A stretch of DNA of 64,000 nt from Lindgomyces ingoldianus (GCF_010093535.1 NW_022985222.1:4686-68685), one strand, 5' to 3'. Positions 1 through 10,962 are shown, numbered from the stretch's first letter. Numbers and translations are program-made. Notes: generated from the letters alone by a model not told the origin.

Positions 1-131
1 ACTAGCTTATGTGCAATTATTGCTACCCTTTGTAAGGCTTTTTTTTCTAGAGGCATTACCCCCCTAGAACCCTCTCTATACGTAGAGCTACTTGCAACAC
101 AACTAATATCTACTAGGGATTGTTGCCTGCT

Positions 132-312
132 GCTGTAATCTACTGTAGTTTGCTGCAATTTGCTATAGTTTGCTGCAATTTGCTGTAGTTTGCTGCAATT
201 TGCTGTAGTTTGCTTTAGTTCGCTATAGTTTGCCGCAATTTGCTGTAGTTTGCTACAATTTGCCATAGTTTGCCGCAATTTGCTATAGTTAGCTATAATT
301 TGCTGCAATTTA
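132..312. repeat. 10/20-bp tandem repeat TTTGCTGYARTTTGCTRCAA
   Basis: Near-identical 10-bp words (TTTGCTGTAG and TTTGCTGCAA, with variants) alternate about 17 times. The variants differ by C/T and A/G. A similar 'TGCTGCAA' run lies inside the copia LTR near 33550-33605. The two may be related or may have arisen independently as simple sequence. Confidence 0.85.
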
Positions 313-1104
313 CTTTATGCACTTCCTAACACTACTAGGTAATCTCTTACTAACACCTCTAAGCATTAGCCTATTATATTTAAACAGCAGTTAAAGAAGC
401 TAAACTAGCAGTTATGCATACAAAACAGCTTATTAAGGTATTACATGTACTACATTAATATTTGCCTTAATAGAGAGGTAGAGGCAGAGGTAAAAGCAGC
501 GCTAGAGCTCCCTAGCACTCTAAGAAATTCCTGTAGAGGCAATAAACTATACAAGCTATTGCTCTATAACTAAAGCTTTAATGCTAAAATAATTAAATTA
601 AAGATATTAAGTAGCAGTATTAAGCATAGTGTAGCAGTATTAGGTAGTAAAAGGAACAGGTGCAACGCTAGAGAATGTAAGGTGCAAAGAAAAGAAAGAC
701 TATTATTATAATAAAGTAGGCACTCTACCTGCTAAGCTAATACTATACAACTTTTCCTACTGTACTAAAAAGTACACACAAGAATACTTAAGCTAAGTAT
801 TCTTACATAGTATAATATATATATAGGTAATGCTAGGGTAAGCACTAGCACTAGCAGTTATCTCTAGCCTAGCCTAAACCTCTATAAGCAAGAGAAGGCT
901 ACGTAGTTAACTATGCTAACCTAGTTATAATTATAAGAGTAGAAACGCGTTAAAAGCTAGAGCTAAAACATATTCTCTTAATTACAGCTAATAATTAACT
1001 AATTTCTAAATAACTAATCTTAAATTTATATAAACCTTTAGTTTTTAAAAAATAAATTTTACTAACTTAATTAAAGCTAAAAATTAGCTAGCTATTATAA
1101 TAAG

Positions 1105-1275
1105 TAATTTAGCTATGTATAAAGTTTTTAGCTTAGCGCCTATATACTTTTTTAAAAATGTAAAATAACCTATATTATATAGCTATAAAAAGTGTAATAA
1201 GTAAAAAAAATATAAAAAGTAATAATTTTACTATCTTTATAGTATTACTAAAAATAAAGTAAGTTATTAGTAACA
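1105..1275 (-). pseudogene. Fragment of a Fot1/pogo-type transposase (family B)
   Basis: This stretch matches, with only RIP-like substitutions, the interior of the full-length family-B element at 46805-49769, on both sides of the point where the 1.1-kb palindromic element is inserted there (about 47600-47661 and 48764-48830). Here the two sides are joined, so this copy shows the uninterrupted site. In a complete Fot1 transposase the matching part is the C-terminal DDE region ('...LCMPPHSSHLLQPLD' type). Neither end nor a terminal inverted repeat is visible, so it is an old truncated copy. Stops occur throughout. Confidence 0.6.
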
Positions 1276-1541
1276 CTTACTATACTTAATATATTTAAGT
1301 TTATAAAATATAAAGTTAAGTAAAATCTTTTTTTTAAAACACACTAGTTAGTTATAATTTTTTAAATAAACTTTAGTAACACTATTTATTATTACTTTAT
1401 ATATTTCTTATATTCTTTTTTAAAATAATGTATACTTAATATACATACATTTTTATATTAATTTACATGTAGTTTACTCTAGTATATGTTATATAAAATA
1501 TATTTAAATTATAGTTAGTTATGTTTATTCTACTTTTTAAG

Positions 1542-1671
1542 CTATATTAGTGTGTTAGGAAATAGCATTAGCTATATTAGTGTGTTAAGGATTAGCATTA
1601 GCTATATTAGTGTGTTAGAGATTAGCATTAGCTATATTAGTGTGTTAGAGATTAGTATTAGCTATGCTTAG
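1542..1671. repeat. Four tandem copies of a 30-bp unit
   Basis: The unit is 'GCTATATTAGTGTGTTAGRG' plus 'ATTAGCATTA', repeated four times in register with one or two differences per copy. The next partial unit degenerates at about 1670. No coding potential is seen. Confidence 0.9.
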
Positions 1672-1840
1672 TTACAGACTGTAATTAGTTACATGCTATA
1701 GTTAAATATTGTTATTATGTGTCTATTACCTGTCTAATACTAATTTGCTAAGCATTATGCTATAACTATTCTTTAACCTAAATAACCTACCTTATTGTAC
1801 TAACTATTGCTCTAAGCAAGCTTTGCTTTTACAGATCATT

Positions 1841-2640
1841 TATGAACTGTTGTAGTATTTTATGCTATATGTTTCTATGCTATGTTTTTATTTATACTAT
1901 ACTTTTTTTTAAACTATACTTTCTTCTATAATTTTATATACTATAATTTTTTTTATAATATTTTTTTTATCTATAACTTTTTTAATACTATTTATTTTTT
2001 TATACTATATATTTCTTTATACTCTATCTTTCTCTATACTTGTTTTTATATAATATTTTTATATAATATTTTTTTTTAATATTTTTTTATAATATTTTTT
2101 TATTATATTTTTTTATTATATTTTTTTTTTACTTTTATTTATTTTATACTACACTTTATTTTATACCTATAGTTGTCTTTTTACTTTATTTTTTTATACT
2201 ATAACTTTTTTATTTTATATTTATTTTATTTTATAGCTTTTTTTAATATATATTTTTTATTTTATACTTTAACTTACTTTAATAGCTATACTTAATTTAA
2301 ATTTTATAATTATTTTAATAGTTTTTTATATTTTTATACATTTTTTAACATTTTATTATATTTTATTATATTTTATTATAATGTATAATACTTTACTATA
2401 ATATACTCTAGTTTACTATAATATACTATAATTTACTAAAATATACTATAGTTTACTATAATATACTATAATCTACTATATTATACTATAATCTACTATA
2501 ATCTACTACTATCTTCTTAATTTACTCTAGCTAAGTAAAAGTTACTATAGTTATACTATTATAATATATTTAAATTCTTTAGTATTTACTCTACTTTATA
2601 GTAATTTACTATTGTTTACTTTATTTAGCTTTAATTTACT
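1841..2640. repeat. Low-complexity T-rich/AT sequence
   Basis: The top strand is runs of T interrupted by 'TATACTATA'-type words. At 2370-2520 it becomes an 11-bp-like repeat of TTTACTATAAT/ATACTATAATC. The 65-codon open frame on the plus strand (Phe/Tyr/Ile only) is a composition artefact. The same style of sequence recurs at 9882-10500 and 10740-10960. Confidence 0.8.
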
Positions 2641-3236
2641 ATAGCCTATTATAATTTACTTGTATATTCTAGAATTTACTTTATAGATTAAGACTTAGCA
2701 AATCTATAGATTACCTAGAAGTATATAGTTAGCCTAATTTATAACCTTTTATAGATTATAGTTAATCTTTAAGATTTATTAGAGTCTTTCTAACTCTTGC
2801 TCTGCTATAACCTAAATTGTTAACTTGTTTAAATCTAATGCCTACTAACCTACTACCCTGTACCCCCTCCTTCGCTTTAGGTATCCTGTAGTCAGGTACT
2901 TATACTGAATACCCCCCCCCCCCTCTAACCCCGCCCTCTAGTTGTCCTCCTTCTTCTTAAGCTTAACATAAACTCTAAGTTTTAGCAAGCACTTTATTCT
3001 AAGAGAGTTATCCGCCCTATTACAAAGCTAGCGCTTTACGCAACTTCTGTAGAAGCTTAGATTACTTTCTTTTACTCTCTTTTACTCTCTTTTTCTTCTC
3101 TTTACTATATTTAATTATAGTTTTAGAAACTTTAGTTAATAGTATTATAATTTATTATTATTTACTATAGTTACTAGCATAGATTTAAAGAAACTTGTAT
3201 TAGTAGAAAAATAGCTAGTATATATAAGAAAATAAT
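2640..3236. other. Degenerate spacer with a half hairpin motif
   Basis: No gene is visible. At 2894-2933 'AGGTACTTATACTGAATA' is followed by a run of C. This matches the right half of the GTAC-centred hairpins described further right (17512-17562, 17780-17836). The left arm is missing or mutated beyond recognition. Confidence 0.5.
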
Positions 3237-3238
3237 TA

Positions 3239-4370
3239 ACGTACCTAACGGGTTGGCCGGCCACACGGGTTGGCCGGCCACTTTTGCCAAGCCCCCACTA
3301 AAACCACCCCATTCTCTCGCAAAACAGCCCACTTTGGCCCTGTATAGAGTAATACAACACAAGATATTATTTAGAGTCTACTTCTGCTACTTGCTTACAC
3401 GTACGCAAGTTATGCCCAGTCTAATTGCACCGCCTGCATCGCCTTTAACTTGGCTTACCTCCTTCAGCGCGCACCTGCGTCTTTAGCTTCTTCCTATCAC
3501 TACGCGCTCTAAACTCCTTTAGAGCAGTTAGACAAGCCCTATCCTTAACTATTAAGGTCCTTTCTGCCTAAATCTGCTTCCTTTTATGCGATCTACGTCG
3601 CGTGGCAGCCTTATTTGCTGCTTAAAGCTCTGTGATCTCATAGCCCACCCTGTCGCGTTGATGCCCTAGATGACTGTTGTCCACTCCCTATTGCCTTGCT
3701 GTATTGCCTTTGGCTGTCCTTGTCTCTCTAAAGCTGTAACAACTGCTCTAGTTAATATCTAGCCTATTATAAAGCCTAACTTGTCAAAGTTATACCTGTC
3801 TTTATCCTAGATACTGTACTTAGCTTTTATGTTAGCTACTAGGCGAAACTAGCCCTAGATAACCTCTAGATCCTCACAGAGCGCTCTCTTGTAATTGTAC
3901 TTGCAATTAAACTTTATTGTGAACTTAGGGCAGTGCTTAACCCACATACTGGTCCAGTTTAAGCTAACCTGGCCTAGATTGCGCTCTGCGGGCAAGGAAT
4001 TAGCCATATCAGCTACAGCTGCGAGCCTAGGGGGAAATCCGCGCGTAATAAGCTTAAGTATGTACTTAACAACTACCTCCTCCTTAAGCTTAGTTAGATT
4101 CCTTGATTTAGGCCAGCATTCTGCTTGTGAAGGCCGTCCAGCGCGTTAATTGCTTAGTGTTGTGTGAGAGACATTATAGATAGCTGCAGCGCGTTCCAAG
4201 GAGAGTTTTAAGTCTTGTTTAAGAGCCTAAAGAGCAAGCTGTATCTAACGTTCTTTAGAAGATTTAATCTAGTGTTGTTGTTAAGGCATTATGTAGATAG
4301 GTAGAGTTTGGTGGGGGCTTGGCAAAAGTGGCCGGCCAACCCGTGTGGCCGGCCAACCCGTTAGGTACGT
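3239..4370 (-). mobile_element. Internally deleted Fot1/pogo-type transposon, copy A1
   Basis: Non-autonomous member of the Tc1/mariner superfamily, pogo/Fot1 branch. It is bounded by a perfect 60-bp terminal inverted repeat starting ACGTACCTAACGGG and flanked by a TA duplication (3237-3238, 4371-4372). Each inverted repeat contains two copies of a 17-bp word with the GGCCGGCC palindrome. The minus strand still reads as a Fot1 transposase: N-terminal helix-turn-helix region (AAAIYNVSHTTLS), CENP-B-like part (FPPRLAAVADMANSL, ERNLGQVSLNW), first catalytic segment as YNFDKLGFIIG (family YNFDETGF), then INATGWA. The frame then jumps to the C-terminal tail (EFRARSD, KQVAEVDSK). About 717 bp carrying the other two catalytic Asp residues are absent compared with full-length A3. 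Length is 1132 bp, the same as A2. Several stops are RIP-type. Confidence 0.93.
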
Positions 4371-4379
4371 TACTATATT

Positions 4380-7300
4380 AGTAGCTATTCTACTTTAGTT
4401 TATACCTAATAAGTCTAATTGCTACTACAAACATATTACTAAAATACTCGCCCTATACCTAATACCTATGCCGCTTCCCTAACCACGCTGCATACTCTCT
4501 CTAGTCTCCGCCTAGCTTTCCGCAGTATCCGCACTGTTGGATAATCCCAACTGCCCAGCCATCCCCAACAGCAGCTGCTCGTACCAGCGGTACTACTACA
4601 TTCGGCTATTAACACTTTGCTGTAACGTCCCTGCCTGTAGCGCAATACCTCTAACTAACAGAGCAGCGTTAACAACTGTTCTTAATGCTGTTGTTGCGTA
4701 TACCCTTTTAAAAATAGTCTATGTCAACCCTATGCACGCCTGCCTGTGCTGTACACTTCATTGTCTTGTGTGTCTGCCACTTGTCCCGCCCCAAGTTGTC
4801 TAGCACCTAGCATATAGCGCATCCTGCCCGCACCTTGTCCATCATCTCTTAAACCTGTTGCTACTTAGTGCTTGTCCCCCGCTGTGAACGCTTAAACTTA
4901 CAGACTCTCTCTCCACACTAGTTACATCTAGCAGACTTAATGTTGTTGCACGCCACAGCCTTGCTGTCTATGTACATGCTTATTAGCGCTCGTCAGCACC
5001 TGCGGCCTGTTAAAAACAACCCCATGGCCTGCACGCATAAGTTGTTGCTGTGCTTAAGCATCTCCTGTTCCACAGATCTACGCTCTACAATAATAACTAA
5101 GTCAACCTCCTCCCTGGCCCGCCCTCCACGCCCGCTCTCTTGCGCGAAGTCGATCATGCTCCACGGCATCCCCACGTGTAGTATATACACCACCCCGGGG
5201 TAATCAACCCCTGTCCCTAACGCTAACGTAGCCACAATTAGCCCACCAGAGCCAAGCCACTGCTTTACCTGTTCAGCGCGATTAGGGACGTTAGCGTAAT
5301 AGTATTCGCATCTAAGCTCTTCTGCTATCCTCTAACACTGTTCCTTGCTGCGGCAGTACACCACGCCCTTCTCTCCTGTCGCAAGCAACGACAACTGCCG
5401 CCGTGAGCCTACCGCGAGCGCTGTCTCCTCTAGCTTGCCAGCTTAACACCACAACACAAAGTATCGCGTGTTCGGCCAGACAGTGCTAGCGCGCACGTAC
5501 GTTGCACACCGAACCAGCATGCCAGCCTCCAGTTCGCACTCTCGTGATGGCGGAAGCGTCGCCGTGAGCAGTACTATCAGGCACAGTAGCAACCGCAGAT
5601 TCTTCAGTTTCGCCAGCTTCTGCCGCCAGTGGCTCGCTGTGAAGATAAGATGACACTTGTCTACTACCACCCGCCGCAGCATCCCCTTTGTGCTTAGCAT
5701 AGTTGCGTACCCTAAGAAGTTCCCTTTGCTTGTGATATTGCCTGCAGCATTAGCGCTAACCACAACTACAGCAGCTAGGTTAGTCTCGCCATGCTTCTAC
5801 TTAATGCAGTTAATTCCGCACTTCTGCATACAGTCTACTGTGTTGTTAATAAGCTCTTAATACAGAACAATAACTATAGTAACGCTAGCATTGTCTATGC
5901 ACGCTAGCACAGTAAACAGCAAGCTCTTGCCTCTGCCTGTTAGAAGCATAACCACAAGCGGCGTCTGACTGTTAAGTACAGCATGCAATGCCTGCTCTTG
6001 CTTCACAGACTAAAAGCTAATCTCCTGTTGCCTAACCACCTGCTGCATTGCCTTCTTAATAGCTTTGTCTTAATTGTTTTGCACGCAAATCCTCTAAGGC
6101 TGTAGTCCTAGCTCTTTCTTCTTGCTCTTACTGCTAATGTTTTACTTTTGCGTTTACTTTGTTCTATAACAGCCTAATTCCCTTTTATTTTCCTTCTCCT
6201 TTTTCTTTTTCTTACGTCCCCTTTCTACTTCCTCCTCTTGCTGCACTACTCTAAACCTACTATTAAGTCCTAAGAAGCAGTGCCACATTATGCTAAGAGG
6301 TTAAAACGCCTTAATAAAGCGCAAGCTAAGATGCTTAACAATGTTAATTAGCACACTATAGTTTACTAAGCCTATAACTATTGTCTGTAAGTTTTATAGC
6401 TTTACTAAGTCCTTGCTTTCTTTGTCTACCTTAGCTTCTTTAATCTCCTTAACATTATCCTAATACTCTTTACTAAACAAGTGCTTAACTGCAACTTACC
6501 TAATGCTAACAGCTGTGTGCTAGTAGTCCTGTGTGTGTAGCTTAACGCCTAGTCTTTTGCCTGTCTTTTACTTTAGCGCCTATGTTAGATAGTCTGTTAA
6601 CTACAGCCCTTACTTATTTGCTTAGATGTAGTTAATGCGTCCTTTGCTAAGCACCTGCACCTAGAGATACTCCTAGAATAGCCACAAGTATACTAAGTAG
6701 ATGGCCATAACCTGCCCTAGCCGCAGCAGAAGAAAACGCGGAACCACCTTTAGTCTATCCCACTGCAACTAAGACTTGTAATAGCAGACAACAGTTATAA
6801 TTTAGCTGTCTGCTACAAAGATATTGCAGTCCTGCAGCAGCCTGTTACAAAACCTTATTAACAAGATCTCTAGCCCTTAACCCAGCTGTCTAGACGTCAT
6901 GTGCACGCACACTAAGAGCAGCGTTAAAAAGCAGTTAACTTAACATAAGTACTACTTAACTTGCTTAATATGCTACTTTCTATAATGCTTTAGCCTACAG
7001 CCTTGCGCACTCTGCTTAACCTAGGTTAGCATCTAGTATAGCTTGTCTGCTAGACTGTTCTCGCGCTGCTCTGCAAACTACTAGCCTTGCTGCGTAAAAG
7101 TGACTTTGTCCACTACGTGCGCTAGATTAATAGAAAACTGCTCTTTAGCCTCTTTAAGCTATATTAGCTCCTGCTATAACATCTTCTCTACTTTAACTAC
7201 TATGTCCTAAGCCATCTTGCAGAACTAGCTAATGTAGATAGGTTAGCTGTTTAAGTAGAAGATCTTCTTGTCCTTAGACTAGTACACGCTGCCTAAGTTG

Positions 7301-7923
7301 CTGTCTGTTAACGCAACATGCTTTCTATACGCTAGTAAGCTAATTACTTAGCTTATTAAACTATATAAACTATTAGCTAGATACTTTAGTCTCTTAGCTA
7401 AAAAGCGCTTACAGTCCTTGTTAGTCTGCTTACTACGCTTAGCTAACAAAAGCAGCTTCTTAACGCCTAACACGTGTATGCAGTATGCTACGCCAGCAAG
7501 CATGTATAAGTAGTGTTTTGCCCTGCGCAGTCGCTAGGCTGTGGCATTAATGCTAAGTACAGCTAGAAAGTAGACAAACCTGCTACTAAACAGCTAATTA
7601 CTTACTAGCTTAAAGATAAATAACACTAGCATGTTAAGCAGCGCGTCCTCTAGCTTAACCCTTTTGCTGCTAGGGTCACCTAAGGCTTCCTACAACGCTA
7701 ACGCTAGCTCCTTTTACCAGCCCTTCTAGCAGAAGAGCTTGCGTGCGTCCTTTATTATGTCTACCTTTGTCCTGCGGCAGTAGATACTACTAGATAGAGT
7801 GATGTTAGTGTTATTAAGTAGTAATGTTGCTGTTATTACTGCTAGTCTTGCATAAGCTAAGAAGAGGGCATATAGCAAACAACTTAACAAGAGAGCAAGA
7901 TCTAAATAAAGTAGATTAAACAA
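4380..7923 (-). pseudogene. Telomere-linked RecQ-type helicase pseudogene
   Basis: Minus-strand frames read as the fungal telomere-associated RecQ-like helicase, with many RIP stops. Order on the minus strand: an N-terminal family-specific region (RLRRAKHYLYMLAGVAYC near 7500; VVPRFLLLRLGQVMAIYL near 6700), then the helicase core. Motif I is LLTGRGKSLLF (near 5920), motif II VVVDKCH (family DECH; Glu to Lys is a RIP change, near 5650), motif III LTATLPP (near 5570), and motif VI QESGRGGRA (near 5130). A C-terminal tail follows (LLLGMAGQLGL near 4570). About 1180 codons of homology remain. Intact relatives unwind DNA in the nucleus and are encoded next to telomeres in many fungi. The gene cannot make a full protein. 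The short plus-strand frames here are shadows. Confidence 0.9.
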
Positions 7924-8053
7924 GTGTATTATAAGGTCTAAGGAGCTTAATAGAGCTCTAGGCTAACTATATACTGTACAAAAGAGGAGCTATGCCTAAT
8001 GAGTAAATAGTGCAGTACATGGGTATAATATCGCGTGAGACACGTGTGACAGT
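7855..8053 (-). repeat. 5' flank of the helicase, duplicated in inverted orientation at 18195-18400
   Basis: The sequence from the helicase N-terminus to the start of the ~200-bp array recurs as its reverse complement at 18195-18400. Landmarks shared by both are CACGTGTCTCACGC, CCCATGTACTGCACTATT and the TTGTACAGTATATAGTTAGC stretch. Differences are mainly C/T or G/A. It may be part of the helicase promoter or leader. No function can be shown. Confidence 0.85.
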
Positions 8054-9330
8054 AGTTGCAGTCGTGGTTAACAGCCAGGGCTAGTAGCTGCTGCGCTAAC
8101 AGCAGAGCTAGTGCGCGCATCCTTGCAAAGGAAAACCTACAATTAACTGCACAGTTACTAGGCTAAAGCGTTAATGCCCTAAGCATAACTAAGAAGTAGA
8201 GAAACCTATTGCGTTAGTAGTAGTAGTAGTTGTAGTTGCAGTAATAGTAGTAGTTAAAGTTGTAGTTAACAGTCTAGGCTAGTAGCTGCTGCGCTAATAG
8301 CAGTGCGCGCATCCTACAAAGGAAAACTTATAATTAAATGCACAGTAGCTAGGCTAGAGCGTTAATGCCCTAAGCAGAGCTAGGAAGTAGGGAAACCTGT
8401 TGCGTTAGTAGTGGTGGTGGTGGTGGTAGTTGTAGTTACGGTGATGGTGGTAGTTAAAGTCGTGGTCGACAGTCAGGGCTAGTAGCTGCCGCGCTAATGG
8501 CAGAGCTAGTGCGCGCATCCCTGCAAAGGAAAACTTACAATTAACAGTTGCTAGGCTAAAGTGTTAATGCCCTAAGCAGAGCTAGAAAGTAGGGAAACCT
8601 GTTGCGTTAGTAGTAGTAGTGGTGGTAGTAGTAGTCATAGTTGCGGTGATAGTGGTAGTTAAAGTCGTGGTCAACAGTCAGGGCTAGTAGCTGCTGTGCT
8701 AATAGCAGAGCTAGTGCGCACATCCCTGCAAAGGAAAACTTATAATTAACAGTTGCTAGGCTAAAGCGTTAATGCCCTAAGCAGAGCTAGGAAGTGGGGA
8801 AACCTGTTGCGGTGGTGGTAGTTAAAGTCGTGGTCGACAGCCGGGGCTAGTAGCTGCTGTGCGAACTGCAGAGTCTGCGCGCGTTGCTGCAAAGGAAAAT
8901 CAAAATCTACTGCGTAGTTGCTAGGTTAAGGTATTAATGTCCTAGGCACAGCTAGAAGGTAGAGAAACCTATTATGTTAGTAATTATTGTAGTTGTTGTG
9001 GTTTTATTGTTATAGTCTACAGGCGCAGGCTTGTCGCTAGGGTGCGAACTGCAGAGCCTGCGCACGTTTCCTAGCAAAAGGAATAATAAAATTAACAGCG
9101 CTGTCGCTGCGCTAGAGAATTAATGCCATAAGCACAGCTAGGAAGTAGAGAGCTGTGTTGTTAGTCATAGTTGTTGTTATAGTCGCTAGGTTAGGTGGTA
9201 GTCTGCAGGCGGGGCGCTGGTAGCTGGTGCGGCAATGCGCGCGCGATGCCTGCGCGCGCAGGAAAATCAAAATCCACCGCGCAGTTAAAGTTGCAGCAAA
9301 ACACCACCACATCTGTACATTTTTGCAAAA
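8054..9330. repeat. Tandem array of a ~165-205-bp unit, about 6-7 copies
   Basis: Each unit holds 'CTAGTAGCTGCTGCGCTAA', 'GTGCGCGCATCC', 'GCAAAGGAAAA', 'GCTAGGCTAAAGCGTTAATG', 'CCTAAGCAGAGCTAGGAAGT' and 'GGGAAACCTGTTGCGTTAG', followed by a variable (GTA/GTG)n microsatellite. The CTAGTAGCTG anchor falls at 8081, 8279, 8479, 8684 and 8847, with degenerate units near 9016 and 9201. Unit length varies mostly through the triplet run. The array starts directly at the helicase 5' flank. A shorter array of the same unit lies at 20087-20790. Small open frames here (for example minus 9112-9312) are repetitive and unlikely to be genes. Confidence 0.88.
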
Positions 9331-9475
9331 AAAACACTAGCGGGGGCAAGTTTAGGTTAAAGCCTAAAAGTTTGCCTACTATTATAATAGGATCTAGGCA
9401 CAGGATAGGGGACAGATTCTAGGGGTTCTGTTTGACAGATTCTAGTTGTTAGCGATCCGTGGCCATATATCAGAT

Positions 9476-9881
9476 ACCGTAATAGGTGGCGCCATGGTCA
9501 AGTCCGCCGATCTAGGCCAAAAAGAGGAGCGAAAAGGGGGTCGGATCCAGCGCGATGCCCAATCGAGACGAACAAGGCCTGATCCGCAGCAGTCGCAGGG
9601 AGATAGGCATTGCAGTAGATATTGTTAAAAAAGATGCGCTCTAGATAGGTTCCTCTTACTCTTTACATTCGCACCTGCGTCTTAGCAATAGCTAGGGGAA
9701 CAAGAGAGGAAGCAGCTATCTTTCACACAAAGGAGCAATTATACGCTATACTGTAATAGGTAGCGCCATGGTCAAGTCCACTAATCTAGGCTAAAAAGAG
9801 GAGCGAAAAGGGGGTTAGATCCAGCGCAATGCCTAATTAAGACAAACAAGGCCTAACCTGCAGCAGTTGCAGGGAGATAGC
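9476..9881. repeat. Duplicated module (B-A-B) after the ~200-bp array
   Basis: A ~130-bp block starting 'ATACCGTAATAGGTGGCGCC' and ending 'GTCGCAGGGAGATAG' occurs at 9476-9607 and, more mutated, at about 9746-9881. Between them lies a ~135-bp block ('CATTGCAGTAGATATTGTTA' to 'GGAGCAATTATACGCTATA'). The A-B part recurs at 20789-21065, where it joins the second 8.8-kb unit directly. The 60-codon frame at 9446 spans block B without any recognisable domain. I treat it as non-coding. Confidence 0.85.
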
Positions 9882-10500
9882 TTTTTTATCTACTATGTTT
9901 TCTTTACTATATATTTTTTTAACTTTTTTAACACTATTTTTTTATTATATAATGTTTTTTTTTCTACTATTTTATGTAATACTTTTTATACTATACTTAC
10001 TTTTATTTATATTACTTATATTTATTTCTATGCTATATTTTTCTATATATNNNNNNNNNNNNNNNNNNNNNNNNNNNNNNNNNNNNNNNNNNNNNNNNNN
10101 NNNNNNNNNNNNNNNNNNNNNNNNNNNNNNNNNNNNNNNNNNNNNNNNNNNNNNNNNNNNNNNNNNNNNNNNNNNNNNNNNNNNNNNNNNNNNNNNNNNN
10201 NNNTTTTATAATATTTTATTTTATATTTAACTTTTTTATAACTATATATTTCTTTATGCTATATTTTTTTTATACTATTTTTTTTATAATAATGTTTTCT
10301 TTATACTACATTTTTTATACTATACTTTTTTATACTAATATTTTATTTATACTTACTTTTATTTTCTTACTTTACTTTTTAACTTATATTTATCTTTATT
10401 TTATACTTTTTTTATACTCTACTGTTTTTATACTGTATTTTATTTATATTTTAATTTTTTTTTATTTTATATATTTTATCTTTTAATTCTTTTTACACTA
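9882..10500. repeat. T-rich low-complexity tract interrupted by a gap
   Basis: The top strand is almost only T with TATACTAT words. Long Phe/Leu/Ile/Tyr frames across it are artefacts and run into the N run. Nothing equivalent lies between the module and the unit at 21065/21066, so this tract and the DNA up to 11238 are extra in the first repeat unit. Confidence 0.8.
10051..10203. other. Assembly gap (153 N)
   Basis: An unbroken run of 153 N lies inside the T-rich tract. Low complexity on both sides is the likely cause of the break. The true length is unknown. Confidence 1.
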
Positions 10501-10505
10501 TATGT

Positions 10506-10698
10506 CTGTACGTAAGTACAGCTGTGTCCGTACACGCGTACGGCTAAATAAGGTTGCCTGAAACGTTAGCTATCTAGCCTGTGCGTTAGAGGCTATGTGT
10601 ACTTAAGAGCCCTCTTTCTTTGTACGAAGAGACAGGGCAGTAGTTAATAACAAGAAGATCTTTGCCTGCTTACCTCTTAGTACGCCTCTTAGGCGTAC
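10506..10698. repeat. Three short GTAC-armed inverted repeats
   Basis: Perfect inverted repeats are CTGTAC-GTAA-GTACAG (10506-10521), CCGTAC-ACGC-GTACGG (10528-10543) and GTACGCCT-ctt-AGGCGTAC (10680-10698). All use GTAC in the arms, as do the larger hairpins further right. The ~240 bp around them is less mutated than its T-rich neighbours. No gene was found. Confidence 0.75.
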
Positions 10699-10739
10699 GT
10701 TTGTTTAATTAAACCTAGGTTAACTAACACTATACTTAT

Positions 10740-10960
10740 GTACTCTATTTTTTTTTCTTTTTTTTTTCTCTGCTATATTTTTTATTAAACTATATTTATT
10801 TTTATACTATGCTTTTTTCTATATTATCTTTTTACTATATTCTTTATATACTATATTTTCTTTACGCTATATTCTTTTTATACTATGTTTTTCTTTATAC
10901 TGTTTTTTATTTTATGCTATACTTTTCTTTATGCTATGTTTTTTTTTATATAAGAGTAGC
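10740..10960. repeat. T-rich low-complexity tract
   Basis: Same composition as 9882-10500: T runs with TATACTAT and TATGCTAT words. The 60-codon open frame at 10809 is a composition artefact. Confidence 0.75.
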
Positions 10961-10962
10961 AT

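Larger units (their letters stand above)
1..1841. other. AT-rich RIP-degraded debris without an intact gene
   Basis: No reading frame of useful length is present and stops are dense in all frames. TA dinucleotides and TAG/TAA triplets dominate, as expected of old repeats after RIP. Only a Fot1 fragment and two short tandem repeats, listed separately, can be made out. Confidence 0.7.

Noticed and set aside
132..312. Telomere or subtelomere repeat
   Set aside because: The words TTTGCTGYAR are not TTAGGG-like and occur far from any contig end that can be shown.
3253..3486. Open frame of 77 codons on the plus strand over the left end of A1
   Set aside because: It runs through the terminal inverted repeat and is antisense to the transposase remnant.
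4993..5235. Separate small helicase-like gene
   Set aside because: It is only the open part of the RIP-broken RecQ-type pseudogene (motif VI region), continuous with frames on both sides.
9895..10230. Phe/Leu/Ile/Tyr-rich 'membrane proteins' of 60-114 codons in T-rich tracts
   Set aside because: Composition artefacts that also read through N bases.
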